Origin: Psychromarinibacter sediminicola
GTDB lineage: Bacteria > Pseudomonadota > Alphaproteobacteria > Rhodobacterales > Rhodobacteraceae
Assembly: GCF_029168335.1 (NCBI RefSeq)
Contig: NZ_JARGYC010000027.1
Coordinates: forward strand, 1 to 59,436
DNA length: 59,436 bases
Direction: 5' to 3'
The notes beneath the pieces were generated by a model, which had not been told where the DNA came from, did no database searches, and saw only the letters and a program-made list of their open reading frames with translations. Position numbers and translations under genes: made by a program. Each line of letters opens with the position of its first letter. Position 1 is the first letter of the stretch. Positions 37,380 to 45,567 of this stretch are shown piece by piece.

Positions 37380-38756
37380 ATGATCAATTTCCTGTTCGGC
37401 GTGCGTCGCGGGCGGACGGCGCCGCGACGTCAACTGCACAAGTTTCTCCTGGCGGGTCTCCTTGGCCCATTCATCTCCCTCCCCGCGGCCGCGCTGGAGC
37501 TACCCGATCCGCTGACAGAGGCGGACTTCATCGCCGTGGATCGCAAGCAGGCCGAACTCGGACGGCTTCTGTTCTACGACAAGATCCTGTCGGGCAACCG
37601 GAACATCTCCTGCGGGACCTGCCATCATCACGACCTGGGTGGCGCGGACGGGCTGTCGCTGGGCATCGGCGAGGGCGGCGAAGGCATCGGGCCCGACCGG
37701 ACGCCCGGCTATGACGACATGCAGATCCACGCCCGCATCCCGCGCAGCGCGCCGCCGATCTGGAACCTCGGGCACAAGAGCGTGACGATGGTGTTCCACG
37801 ACGGGCGGCTGTCGGTCTCCGACATCTACGGCAACGGCTTCGACTCGCCCGCCGGGGCGCATCTGCCCAAGGGGCTGAACTCGATCCTCGCCGCGCAGGC
37901 GATGTTCCCGATCACCAGTCATGACGAGATGGCCGGCGGCGTGGGCGAGAACGAGATCGCCGACGCGGTCGTGGACGGGCTGCACAAGGGCTGGCCGCTG
38001 ATCGAGGCGCGGGTCCGCGTCGTGCCGGGATACGGGCGGCTCTTCGCCGAGGCCTTCGCGCATATCGAGACGGCCGAGGACATCACAATCGTCGACATCG
38101 CCAACGCCATCGCCGCCTTCGAGGCCAGCGAGTGGCGCAACCACGACAGCGACTTCGACGCCTATCTCGCCGGCGAGCCGGACGCGCTGAACGACCGCGA
38201 AACGCGGGGGATGGAGCTGTTCTTCGGCGCCGCCGAATGTTCGAGCTGCCATTCCGGCCCGCTGTTCACCGACCAGTCCTTCCACGCCCTCGCCCTGCCC
38301 GAATTCGGCCCCGGCAAGACCAGGGGATGGGATCCGCTGCCGCGCGACATCGGACGGATGCTGAAGACCGACGACCTGAACGACCTTTACAGGTTCCGCA
38401 CGCCGTCGCTGCGCAACGTGGCGCTGACGGCGCCCTATGGCCACAACGGCGCCATGCCGACGCTGGAGGCGATGATCCGCCACCATGTCGACCCGCTGGG
38501 CAGCCTGGACCGCTGGACGCCCGACATGGCCCGCCTGCCCGATGTCCCGTGGCTGCAGGATGCGGACTTCGCGCTGCAGGGCGACAGCGACGAGTTGGCG
38601 CGTCTGGCCGCCCGGGTGGACATCGACCTGCCGCCCCTGTCGGAGCGGGACATCTCGGACATCGTGGCCTTCCTCAACTGCCTGACCGGCCGCAGCGCCG
38701 AGGCGCGGCCCCTGGGCCGGCCCGACGCGGTGCCGAGCGGTCTGCCCGTGGACTGA
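37380..38756 (+). CDS. di-haem cytochrome c peroxidase/MauG-family protein
   Basis: 458 residues with a signal region (HKFLLAGLLGPFISLPAAALE) about 20-40. Two c-type haem sites are present: CGTCH near residue 80 and CSSCH near 285, each a CxxCH. The order of motifs (SGNRNISCGTCHH, GIGPDRTPGY, NGFDSPAG, FRTPSLRNVALTAPYGHNGAMPTLEAMIRHH) matches bacterial di-haem peroxidases and MauG-like enzymes in the periplasm. The ATG at 37380 is preferred, with AGGGTG six bases upstream; a longer frame extends 98 codons further. Substrate may be H2O2 or a protein; context gives no decision. Confidence 0.88.
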   Translation: MINFLFGVRRGRTAPRRQLHKFLLAGLLGPFISLPAAALELPDPLTEADFIAVDRKQAELGRLLFYDKILSGNRNISCGTCHHHDLGGADGLSLGIGEGGEGIGPDRTPGYDDMQIHARIPRSAPPIWNLGHKSVTMVFHDGRLSVSDIYGNGFDSPAGAHLPKGLNSILAAQAMFPITSHDEMAGGVGENEIADAVVDGLHKGWPLIEARVRVVPGYGRLFAEAFAHIETAEDITIVDIANAIAAFEASEWRNHDSDFDAYLAGEPDALNDRETRGMELFFGAAECSSCHSGPLFTDQSFHALALPEFGPGKTRGWDPLPRDIGRMLKTDDLNDLYRFRTPSLRNVALTAPYGHNGAMPTLEAMIRHHVDPLGSLDRWTPDMARLPDVPWLQDADFALQGDSDELARLAARVDIDLPPLSERDISDIVAFLNCLTGRSAEARPLGRPDAVPSGLPVD

Positions 38757-38834
38757 CGACTGACGCCGCGCCGCGTTTGACTTCGCCGCCGCATGCCGCA
38801 TCGTGTCCGCCGACACGGCGGATGCGGAGGGGTC

Positions 38835-39389
38835 ATGCACTGGTATGCCGAACTGGACGGGCTTCTGACCCGGCTGTGGGACGAACTGGACCGGGCCACG
38901 CGCGACGACAGCGTCGCGGCCCGGCAGCCGACCCTGGCCACGGTCGGGCGCGACGGGCCGGAGGCGCGGACCGTGGTGCTGCGGGACGTGTCGCGGGGCG
39001 ACGGCACGGTTGCCGTCCACACCGACAACGAGTCCACCAAGTGCGGCGAGATCGCCGCCGATCCGCGCGTCAGCCTGCATGTCTGGGAGCCGCGCCTGCA
39101 GCTGCAGACCCGGCTGCGCGGGCGGATGACGGTGGCGACCGGCGCCGCCGTGTCGGGTCTTTGGCGCGCAGTGCCCGACGGCTCGCGCGCCTCCTACGGG
39201 GTGACGCCCGCCCCGGGAACGGTCCTGCCGCGGTCCGACGCCTACGACCGTGCCGCGGACCCGGCGCGCTTCGCGGTCCTGACGATGACGGTGGACGAGA
39301 TCGACGCCGTGCATCTCGGCGACGACTACCACCGCCGCGCGCTCTACGCCCGGGCGGACGGCTGGCGCGGCGCGTGGCTGGCGCCATAG
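38835..39389 (+). CDS. FMN-binding pyridoxamine 5'-phosphate oxidase-like protein
   Basis: 184 residues from the ATG at 38835, with GGAGGGG three to four bases upstream. The fold of the PNPOx-like flavin-binding split barrel is recognisable: QPTLATVGRDGPEARTVVLRDVSRGDGTVAVHTDNESTKCGEIAADPRVSLHVWEPRLQLQTRLRG. It is shorter than PdxH (about 215) and lacks much of its C-terminal region, so it is probably a flavin-binding relative rather than PdxH itself. Neighbours give no pathway. Confidence 0.75.
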   Translation: MHWYAELDGLLTRLWDELDRATRDDSVAARQPTLATVGRDGPEARTVVLRDVSRGDGTVAVHTDNESTKCGEIAADPRVSLHVWEPRLQLQTRLRGRMTVATGAAVSGLWRAVPDGSRASYGVTPAPGTVLPRSDAYDRAADPARFAVLTMTVDEIDAVHLGDDYHRRALYARADGWRGAWLAP

Positions 39390-39448
39390 GCCGCATCGCC
39401 TTTCCCGCGCATCTGCTCTAGCTGTGGCCGGATGACGGAGCCCCTGCG

Positions 39449-41632
39449 ATGATGCCTGCCGCCCCCCTGCCCCTGACCCGCGAGCTGGTACTGATCGGCG
39501 GCGGCCATGCCCATGCGCTGCTTCTGCGGCGCTGGGGGATGCGGCCGTTGCCCGGCGTGCGGGTCACGGTGATCGACCCCAACCCCGAGGCGCCCTATAC
39601 CGGCATGCTGCCGGGCCATGTGGCCGGCCACTACGCGCGGGCGGAGCTGGAGATCGACCTGGTGAAGCTGGCACGCTTCGCCGGCGCGCGGGTCGTCTTC
39701 GGCCGGGCGACGGGGCTGGACCGTGCCGCGCGGGCGGTGCATGTCGCGGGCCGCCCGCCCGTGCGCTACGACGTCGCCTCGATCGACATCGGCATCTCGT
39801 CCGATCCGGCGGAGCTGCGCGGATTCGCGCCCCACGGCGCGGCCGCCAAGCCCCTCGGCCCCTATGCCCAGCGCTGGCGCGCCTTCCGCGAGTCCGTCGC
39901 CGCCGGCACGCCCCCGGAGGTCGCGGTGATCGGCGGCGGCGTGGGCGGGGTCGAGCTGTCGATGGCCATGGCCCACGCGCTGCGCACCGACGGGCACAGC
40001 CCGACGATCACCGTCCTGGACGCCGACCGCGCCCTGCCCGGCCTGGGCGACAAGGCCCGCGCCGCCCTTCTGGCCAACATGACCCGGCTGGGCGTCACCC
40101 TGCGCGAGGGCGTGCAGATCGCCGAAGTGACCGAGACGGCCGTGGTGCTGGCGGATGGCGAAACCGTGCCGTCGCACCTCACCGTCGGGGCGGCCGGGGC
40201 ACGGCCGCAGGGCTGGCTGGCGGAGACCGGGCTGGACCTGACCGACGGTTTCGTGACCGTCGGCCCCACCCTGCAATCGGTCACCGACCCGGCGGTGCTC
40301 GCCGCCGGCGACTGCGCCCACCTGTCTCACGCCCCGCGCCCGAAGGCCGGGGTCTACGCGGTGCGCCAGGCGCCCTATCTCTACGACAACCTCTGCACGC
40401 TGCTCTCCGGCACGGGACGGCTCCGCCGCTACCGGCCGCAGGCGGACTACCTGAAGCTGATCTCGCTCGGCGACCGGTCGGCGCTGATGGAGAAACGGGG
40501 CCTCGTGCTGCAGGGCCGCTGGCTCTGGCGCTGGAAGGACCGGATCGACCGCAAGTTCATGCGCAAGTTCCACGAGCTGCCCGAGATGCCGCCGCCCGCC
40601 CTGCCCCGGCGCCATGCCGCCGGAATGGTCGAGGCGCGCGGCGCCAAGCCCGCCTGCGGCGGCTGCGGTGCGAAGGTCGGCGGCGCCACGCTCGGCCGGG
40701 TGCTGGCCGCGCTGCCCGGGGCCGGGCGGGACGACGTGCTCACCCGCCCCGGCGACGACGCGGCGGTGCTGGCGCTGGGCGGCGTCCGGCAAGTCGTGAC
40801 CACCGACCACCTGCGCGCCTTCACCGAGGATCCCTGGACACAAACCCGCATCGCCGCGATCCACGCGATGGGCGACATCTGGGCGATGGGCGCGACCCCG
40901 CAGGCGGCGCTGGCCCAGGTGATCCTGCCGCGCCTGGCGCCGGAACTGCAGGAGGCGTGGCTGTCGGAGATCATGTCCGCCGCGGCCGAGGTCTTCGGCG
41001 CCGCCGGGGCCGAGATCGTCGGCGGGCATTCCTCGCTGGGCGCCGAACTGACCGTGGGCTTCACGGTGACCGGCCTGTGCCCGCGCGCGCCGATCACGGT
41101 CGCCGGCGCCCGCCCCGGCGACGCGCTGATCCTGACGAAGCCGCTGGGCTCCGGCACCATCCTCGCCGCGGAGATGCAGGGCAAGGCGCGCGGCGCCTGG
41201 GTCGTGGCGGCGCTGCGGCAGATGGGCATGGCGCAGGACACCGCGGCCGGCCTGCTGGCAAAGGCGCATGCGATGAGCGACGTGACGGGCTTCGGCCTTG
41301 CCGGGCACCTGATGGCGATCTGCGAGGCCTCCGGCGTGGCGGCGGAACTCGACCTCGCCGCGGTGCCGGTCATGCCGGGGGCCGAGGAGCTGGCGACGGC
41401 CGGCCTCCGCTCGACGCTCTATCCGGACAACCGCGCCGTGGCGGAGCGGATGTCGGTGCCGCTCGGACCACGGGCGGAGCTTCTGTTCGACCCGCAGACG
41501 GCGGGCGGGCTGCTGGCGGCCGTGCCCGGCGAGACGGCGGAGCGGCTGCTGTTCCGGCTGCAGGATGCCGGCGTGCCGGCCGCGCGGATCGGCCGCGTGG
41601 TCGCGGGGGCGCCGTTCGTCACCGTGCGCTGA
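39449..41632 (+). CDS. selD: selenide, water dikinase SelD fused to an N-terminal NAD(P)/FAD oxidoreductase
   Basis: 727 residues in two modules. Residues about 10-375 are an NDH-2-like pyridine nucleotide-disulfide oxidoreductase (LIGGGHAHALLLRRWG, VIGGGVGGVELSMAMAHAL, AAGDCAHL). Residues about 405-727 are selenophosphate synthetase: CGGCGAKVGGATL with the catalytic Cys-x-x-Lys, GDDAAVLALG, DPWTQTRIAAIHAMGDIWAMGA, GGHSSLGAELTVGF and the end MSDVTGFGLAGHLM. It makes selenophosphate from selenide and ATP; the fused oxidoreductase may supply reduced selenium. The partner SelU lies convergent downstream. The ATG at 39449 or the next Met could start it. Confidence 0.95.
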   Translation: MMPAAPLPLTRELVLIGGGHAHALLLRRWGMRPLPGVRVTVIDPNPEAPYTGMLPGHVAGHYARAELEIDLVKLARFAGARVVFGRATGLDRAARAVHVAGRPPVRYDVASIDIGISSDPAELRGFAPHGAAAKPLGPYAQRWRAFRESVAAGTPPEVAVIGGGVGGVELSMAMAHALRTDGHSPTITVLDADRALPGLGDKARAALLANMTRLGVTLREGVQIAEVTETAVVLADGETVPSHLTVGAAGARPQGWLAETGLDLTDGFVTVGPTLQSVTDPAVLAAGDCAHLSHAPRPKAGVYAVRQAPYLYDNLCTLLSGTGRLRRYRPQADYLKLISLGDRSALMEKRGLVLQGRWLWRWKDRIDRKFMRKFHELPEMPPPALPRRHAAGMVEARGAKPACGGCGAKVGGATLGRVLAALPGAGRDDVLTRPGDDAAVLALGGVRQVVTTDHLRAFTEDPWTQTRIAAIHAMGDIWAMGATPQAALAQVILPRLAPELQEAWLSEIMSAAAEVFGAAGAEIVGGHSSLGAELTVGFTVTGLCPRAPITVAGARPGDALILTKPLGSGTILAAEMQGKARGAWVVAALRQMGMAQDTAAGLLAKAHAMSDVTGFGLAGHLMAICEASGVAAELDLAAVPVMPGAEELATAGLRSTLYPDNRAVAERMSVPLGPRAELLFDPQTAGGLLAAVPGETAERLLFRLQDAGVPAARIGRVVAGAPFVTVR

Positions 41633-41651
41633 GGCCTTTTGGGCTCGGCTG

Positions 41652-42713
41652 TCACGCCGCGCTGCGAGCGGCCAGGGTCTCGGCGATCCGGTCGGCCGCC
41701 ACCTCCAGATCCCGGTCGGTCAGGTCCGGGACCGCGATCTCGGCCAGATCGCGGCTCTCCTGGCGGGCGCGCCACTTGGCGTAGCGCGGATCGTAGTGCT
41801 GCTGCATGAGCTGATCGGCCAGCGTCACATGCTCCCCCGCCGCGGCGAGCGCCTGCCAGCCCGCGACCGTCTCGCGCCCCTGGAACGGGATCAGCTGATC
41901 CAGCGTCGCCGCAAGCGCGTCCGGCTCCGCCGTCAGGTCGGCATAGGCCCGGGCCAGATACCGGGCGCGGGCCTCTAGGGGCGCCGCGATCCGCAGCGCA
42001 GGCGCGGCCCGCATCGCCGCCCAGACCGAGGGCGGCACCAGCAGCTCGCCGATCTTCGAGCTTTCCGCCTCCACCAGCACCGGCCGCGCCGGGTCGAGCC
42101 GCGCGAAGGCCGCCGCCAGCGCCGACTCGAACGCTTTCTGCGCCGGCTGCGGCGCGGCCACGGCCCCGAAAAGCGAGCCGCGATGCCGCGCCAGCCCTTC
42201 CAGGTCCACCACCTGCACGCCCCGCGCGGCCACCCGGTGCAACAGCTCGGTCTTCGCCGTCCCTGTATTGCCATCGAGCAGGATCAGCCGGTGCGGCAGC
42301 GCCGTGTCGTGCATCGTCGCCGCCACCAGCCGGCGATAGCTGCGATAGCCGCCCTCCACCGTCTCGGTCCGCCAGCCGATCTGGCTCAGGATCGTCGCGA
42401 CCGAACCCGACCGCTGGCCGCCGCGCCAGCAATAGACCAGCGGCCGCCAGCCGCCCTCCATCTCCGCCAGCGGCCCCTCCAGATGGGCCGCGACATTGCG
42501 CGCTACGATGGCCGCCCCGATCTTGCGCGCGCGGAACGGGCTCTCCTGGGTATAGATCGTGCCGACGCGGGCGCGCTCGGCATTCGACATGGCGGGCAGC
42601 GAGATCGCGCCGGGGATGTGATCCTCGGCGTATTCGGCCGGCGACCGCACGTCGATCACCGTATCGAAGCCGTGGTCGAGAAACGAGGCGAGCGTGTCGA
42701 AGCGAACGGGCAT
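41652..42713 (-). CDS. selU: tRNA 2-selenouridine synthase
   Basis: 353 residues. An N-terminal rhodanese domain holds the active Cys95 in LVYCWRGGQRSGS; a P-loop domain follows with DGNTGTAKTELL. SelU (MnmH) converts 2-thiouridine to 2-selenouridine at the wobble position of certain tRNAs using selenophosphate. The gene is convergent with the SelD fusion (19 bp between stops), completing a two-gene selenium tRNA pathway. The P-loop reads GNTGTAKT where GNTGSGKT is usual. AGAGG precedes the ATG. Confidence 0.95.
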   Translation of the reverse strand: MPVRFDTLASFLDHGFDTVIDVRSPAEYAEDHIPGAISLPAMSNAERARVGTIYTQESPFRARKIGAAIVARNVAAHLEGPLAEMEGGWRPLVYCWRGGQRSGSVATILSQIGWRTETVEGGYRSYRRLVAATMHDTALPHRLILLDGNTGTAKTELLHRVAARGVQVVDLEGLARHRGSLFGAVAAPQPAQKAFESALAAAFARLDPARPVLVEAESSKIGELLVPPSVWAAMRAAPALRIAAPLEARARYLARAYADLTAEPDALAATLDQLIPFQGRETVAGWQALAAAGEHVTLADQLMQQHYDPRYAKWRARQESRDLAEIAVPDLTDRDLEVAADRIAETLAARSAA

Positions 42714-42773
42714 GGCCTCTCTTCCTACGCCAGATCGGCGCGGGACGGAAGCGGCCGGGCCCCGCCGCGCCGA

Positions 42774-43571
42774 TCAGCCGAAGGCGATCTCCACCTTGCC
42801 GAACGCCCCGAAATCCGCCGCGAACCGGCTGCCCGGCGGGGCTTCGACGGGCCGGATGAAGCTGCCGGACAGGACGATCTCCCCCGCCTCGATCCCCTGC
42901 CCGTACTGGCCCAGCCGCTCGGCCAGCCAGACGATGCCTTGCACCGGGTCGTTCAGCACCCCGGCGCCGAGGCCGGTCTCCTCCACCACGCCGTCGCGGG
43001 ACACGATGGCGCCCACCCAGCGCAGATCGACCGCCTCCGGCGCATGCCGCTCGGCGCCCAGCACGATCCCGGCATTGGCCGCATTGTCGGAAATGGTATC
43101 GCAAATGCGCCGCGGCTGCCCGCTGGCCGGGTCCTGGCGCAGGATACGGGTGTCGAGGATCTCCAGGCTCGGGGCCACGTAGTCGGTCGCGGCCAGCACG
43201 TCCTCCCGCGACACGTCACCCGCGAGCCCCTCCTTCATCATGAAGGCGATCTCCGCCTCGATCCGCGGCGCGATGAACCGCCCGGCCGGCACGGTCGCCC
43301 TGGTGTCGAACAGCATGTCGTCGAACAGCACCCCGCTGTCGGGCACGTCGATCTGGAGCGCCGCCTGCATCGCGCGCGAGGTCAGCCCGATCTTCCAGCC
43401 GATCGGTTTCGCCCCTTCGGCGGCCTTGCGCGCGCAGAACGCGGCCTGCACGCGGTAGGCGTCGGCCATCTCCATCCCGGGATGCGCGACGGTCAGCAAC
43501 CCGACCTGCTCGCGTGTCGCCTCCGCCTCGTAAAGCGCGTCCCCGGCTGCGGAAATCTCTTCGGGAGTCAT
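42774..43571 (-). CDS. hpaH: 2-oxo-hepta-3-ene-1,7-dioate hydratase
   Basis: 265 residues, hydratase of the 2-keto-4-pentenoate hydratase/OHED hydratase family. It hydrates 2-oxo-hept-3-ene-1,7-dioate in the homoprotocatechuate meta-cleavage pathway. IGWKIGLTSRAMQAALQIDVPDSGVLFDDMLF and RIEAEIAFMMKEGL (E-x-E metal ligands) are typical. It is the last gene of the leftward hpa operon, overlapping hpaG by 4 bp. The aldolase hpaI that acts after it is not present in the window. Confidence 0.95.
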   Translation of the reverse strand: MTPEEISAAGDALYEAEATREQVGLLTVAHPGMEMADAYRVQAAFCARKAAEGAKPIGWKIGLTSRAMQAALQIDVPDSGVLFDDMLFDTRATVPAGRFIAPRIEAEIAFMMKEGLAGDVSREDVLAATDYVAPSLEILDTRILRQDPASGQPRRICDTISDNAANAGIVLGAERHAPEAVDLRWVGAIVSRDGVVEETGLGAGVLNDPVQGIVWLAERLGQYGQGIEAGEIVLSGSFIRPVEAPPGSRFAADFGAFGKVEIAFG

Positions 43572-44422
43572 TCGTCCGCCACCCCGTTCACCAGCGTTCC
43601 GATACCGTCGACCGTCACCTCGATCTCGTCGCCCGGCGTCAGGAAGATCGGCGGGTCGAACCGCGCCCCGGCCCCCGTCGGCGTCCCGGTCACGATGATG
43701 TCGCCCGGCACCAGCGTCGTGAAGGTCGAGATATAGGCGATCTGCCGCGGGATCGGGAACAGCATCCGGCTCGTCCGGTCCTGCTGGCGGATATCTCCGT
43801 TCACACGGGTGGTTATCTCCACGTCTTCAAGCTGCGCCCTGTCGCTGAACGGCACCAGCCAGGGCCCGATCGCCCCGGAACGGTCCCAGTTCTTGCCCTG
43901 CGTCACGTTGAACTTCGCATGCCGCACCCAGTCGCGGATCGTGCCCTCGTTGCACAGCGTCAGCGCCGCGATGTGGTCGTAGGCCTCCGCCTCCGGAATG
44001 CGCCGCCCGCCCTTGCCGATCACGACGGCGATCTCGCCCTCGTAATCCAGCTTCTCCGATTCCGGCGGCCGGATCAGCGGCTGCCCGTGCCCGGTGAACG
44101 ACCGCGGAAACCGCGGGAACAGCGACATGTTCGGCGGCGCCTCCTGCCCGTCCTTGTATTCGGCATTGCGGTCGGGAAAGTTCACGCCGACGCAAAGGAT
44201 CTTCTCCGGGTCGGGCACCGGTATCTCATAGGCGAAGTCGCCCTGCCGATGCGTCACGGCCAGATCCGTCGCCGCCGCCTCCAGCGCCGCGAACCCGTCC
44301 GCGGCCACCACGTCGCGCAGGCTCGGCCAGCCCGGAAAATCCCGGCTCAGCGCGATGAAACCATCCTCCATCACGGCGCCGTAGAGCCGCTCTCCCCCCG
44401 CGTTCACGGTCGCAAATCTCAT
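43568..44422 (-). CDS. hpaG: fumarylacetoacetate hydrolase-family decarboxylase/isomerase (HpaG type)
   Basis: 284 residues, single FAH domain (E. coli HpaG is a fusion of two). The sequence ILCVGVNFPDRNAEYKDG, then SEKLDYEGEIAVVIGKGGRRI and DWVRHAKFNVTQGKNWDRSGAIGPWLV, TGTPTGAGARFDPPIFLTPGDEIEVTVDGIG shows the metal-binding E-x-E and the family fold. It probably performs decarboxylation/isomerisation of the ring-opened oxepin acid. AGGGGA is placed five bases before the ATG. A GTATTTTGAACGAGAAGAAGC block precedes it. Confidence 0.9.
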   Translation of the reverse strand: MRFATVNAGGERLYGAVMEDGFIALSRDFPGWPSLRDVVAADGFAALEAAATDLAVTHRQGDFAYEIPVPDPEKILCVGVNFPDRNAEYKDGQEAPPNMSLFPRFPRSFTGHGQPLIRPPESEKLDYEGEIAVVIGKGGRRIPEAEAYDHIAALTLCNEGTIRDWVRHAKFNVTQGKNWDRSGAIGPWLVPFSDRAQLEDVEITTRVNGDIRQQDRTSRMLFPIPRQIAYISTFTTLVPGDIIVTGTPTGAGARFDPPIFLTPGDEIEVTVDGIGTLVNGVADE

Positions 44423-44468
44423 GCCGTCCCCTGCTTCTTCTCGTTCAAAATACGCCTCTCCGGCCGCG

Positions 44469-45449
44469 TCACGGCGCGACGATCGGCTGGGCTTTCATCA
44501 GCGACGGCCGCGGCTCGGCGCCCTGGAACAGGCTGCCTTCCTCGAACCACGACCGCGGCGCCGGGGCGCCCCAGAGCGTCTGGCGCTGGGGATCCTTCAG
44601 ATCCCACTTGATCGGCTCCAGATCCGGATCGACGGTCTGGTAGTCCGAGCAGTAGATCTCGATCCGGTGCCCGTCCGGGTCGAGGATGTACAAGAAAAAG
44701 GCGTTCGAAATGCCGTGCCGCCCCGGTCCGCGTTCGATATTCGAAACCCAGCCGGTCGTGGCCATCAGGTCCAGAAGATCGATGATGTTCAGCGGCGTCG
44801 GCACCCAGAAGGCCGTGTGGTGCAGCCGCGGCCCGGTGCCGTTGGTGAACGCCATGTCGTGGACGCCGCCCTTGCGGTGCATCCAGGCGGCCCAGAAATG
44901 CCCGGTCTCCTCGTCCTCGGTATATTCGGTGACGCGGAAGCCCAGCTCGTTGTAGAACGCCACGCTCTCGTCGACATTCGGCGAGAAGCAGTTGAAATGG
45001 TCGATCCGCAAGGGCTTTACACCGCGATACAGGCCGTATTGCTGGTGGATCGGCGGGAGCCGGTCCATCTTCACGTAGAATTCCAGCGGAATGCCATGCG
45101 GGTCGCGGGTGCGGAACGTCTTCGACTGGTAGGGCCGCTCGACCCATTCCACCGGCAGACCCTTGCCGCGGAAGAACGCCTCCGCCTTGTCCAGGCTGTC
45201 CTCGTCGAACAGCTTGAAGCCCAGTTCGCGGGCCTCGGCGCGGTCGCCCTTGCGCAGGATGATGCAATGGTGGCCGCGCTCTTCCATGGCACGCAGGTAG
45301 ATCGCGTCGGAGTCCTCGTCGGTCACCTGCAGTCCCAGCGTGTCGACATAGAACGCGCGGGACTTCGCAAGATCCGTCACGATCAGTTCCACATGGCTCA
45401 GGCGCACGATGTTGAACGGCGGATAGAGGTTCGGGGCGGGTACGGGCAT
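44469..45449 (-). CDS. VOC-type extradiol dioxygenase (homoprotocatechuate 2,3-dioxygenase, type I)
   Basis: 326 residues from the ATG at 45449 (AAGGAG six bases upstream). Two vicinal-oxygen-chelate halves are visible: SHVELIVTDLAKSRAFYVDTLGLQV and IDHFNCFSPNVDESVAFYNELGFRVTEY. Metal ligands fit the type I extradiol pattern: His in IDHFNCF, His in LHHTAFWV, Glu in HRIEIYCSDY. The closest known kind is the 3,4-dihydroxyphenylacetate 2,3-dioxygenase of gram-positive bacteria (HPCD). A second, unrelated dioxygenase for the same reaction is the next gene upstream. Confidence 0.88.
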   Translation of the reverse strand: MPVPAPNLYPPFNIVRLSHVELIVTDLAKSRAFYVDTLGLQVTDEDSDAIYLRAMEERGHHCIILRKGDRAEARELGFKLFDEDSLDKAEAFFRGKGLPVEWVERPYQSKTFRTRDPHGIPLEFYVKMDRLPPIHQQYGLYRGVKPLRIDHFNCFSPNVDESVAFYNELGFRVTEYTEDEETGHFWAAWMHRKGGVHDMAFTNGTGPRLHHTAFWVPTPLNIIDLLDLMATTGWVSNIERGPGRHGISNAFFLYILDPDGHRIEIYCSDYQTVDPDLEPIKWDLKDPQRQTLWGAPAPRSWFEEGSLFQGAEPRPSLMKAQPIVAP

Positions 45450-45486
45450 GTCGGTCTCCTTATGGCGCGCCGTCCGCCGCCCGACG

Positions 45487-45534
45487 CCGTTTCCTTTCAA
45501 AGGAAACGGGCCGGATTATTCGCAATAATCCGGC
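45487..45534 (-). repeat. two-hairpin intergenic repeat (copy 1) in hpa operon
   Basis: 45487-45509 is an odd palindrome with 11-bp arms CCGTTTCCTTT/AAAGGAAACGG and one central base; 45510-45534 has 11-bp arms GCCGGATTATT/AATAATCCGGC with a CGC centre. Read on the minus strand (operon direction) the order is GGATTATT hairpin, then CCGTTTCC hairpin. A second copy lies at 55042-55088 in the pot operon with compensatory base changes. Confidence 0.88.
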
Positions 45535-45567
45535 AACGGGCGACGGATGCGGCACGGTCTTCATGGT

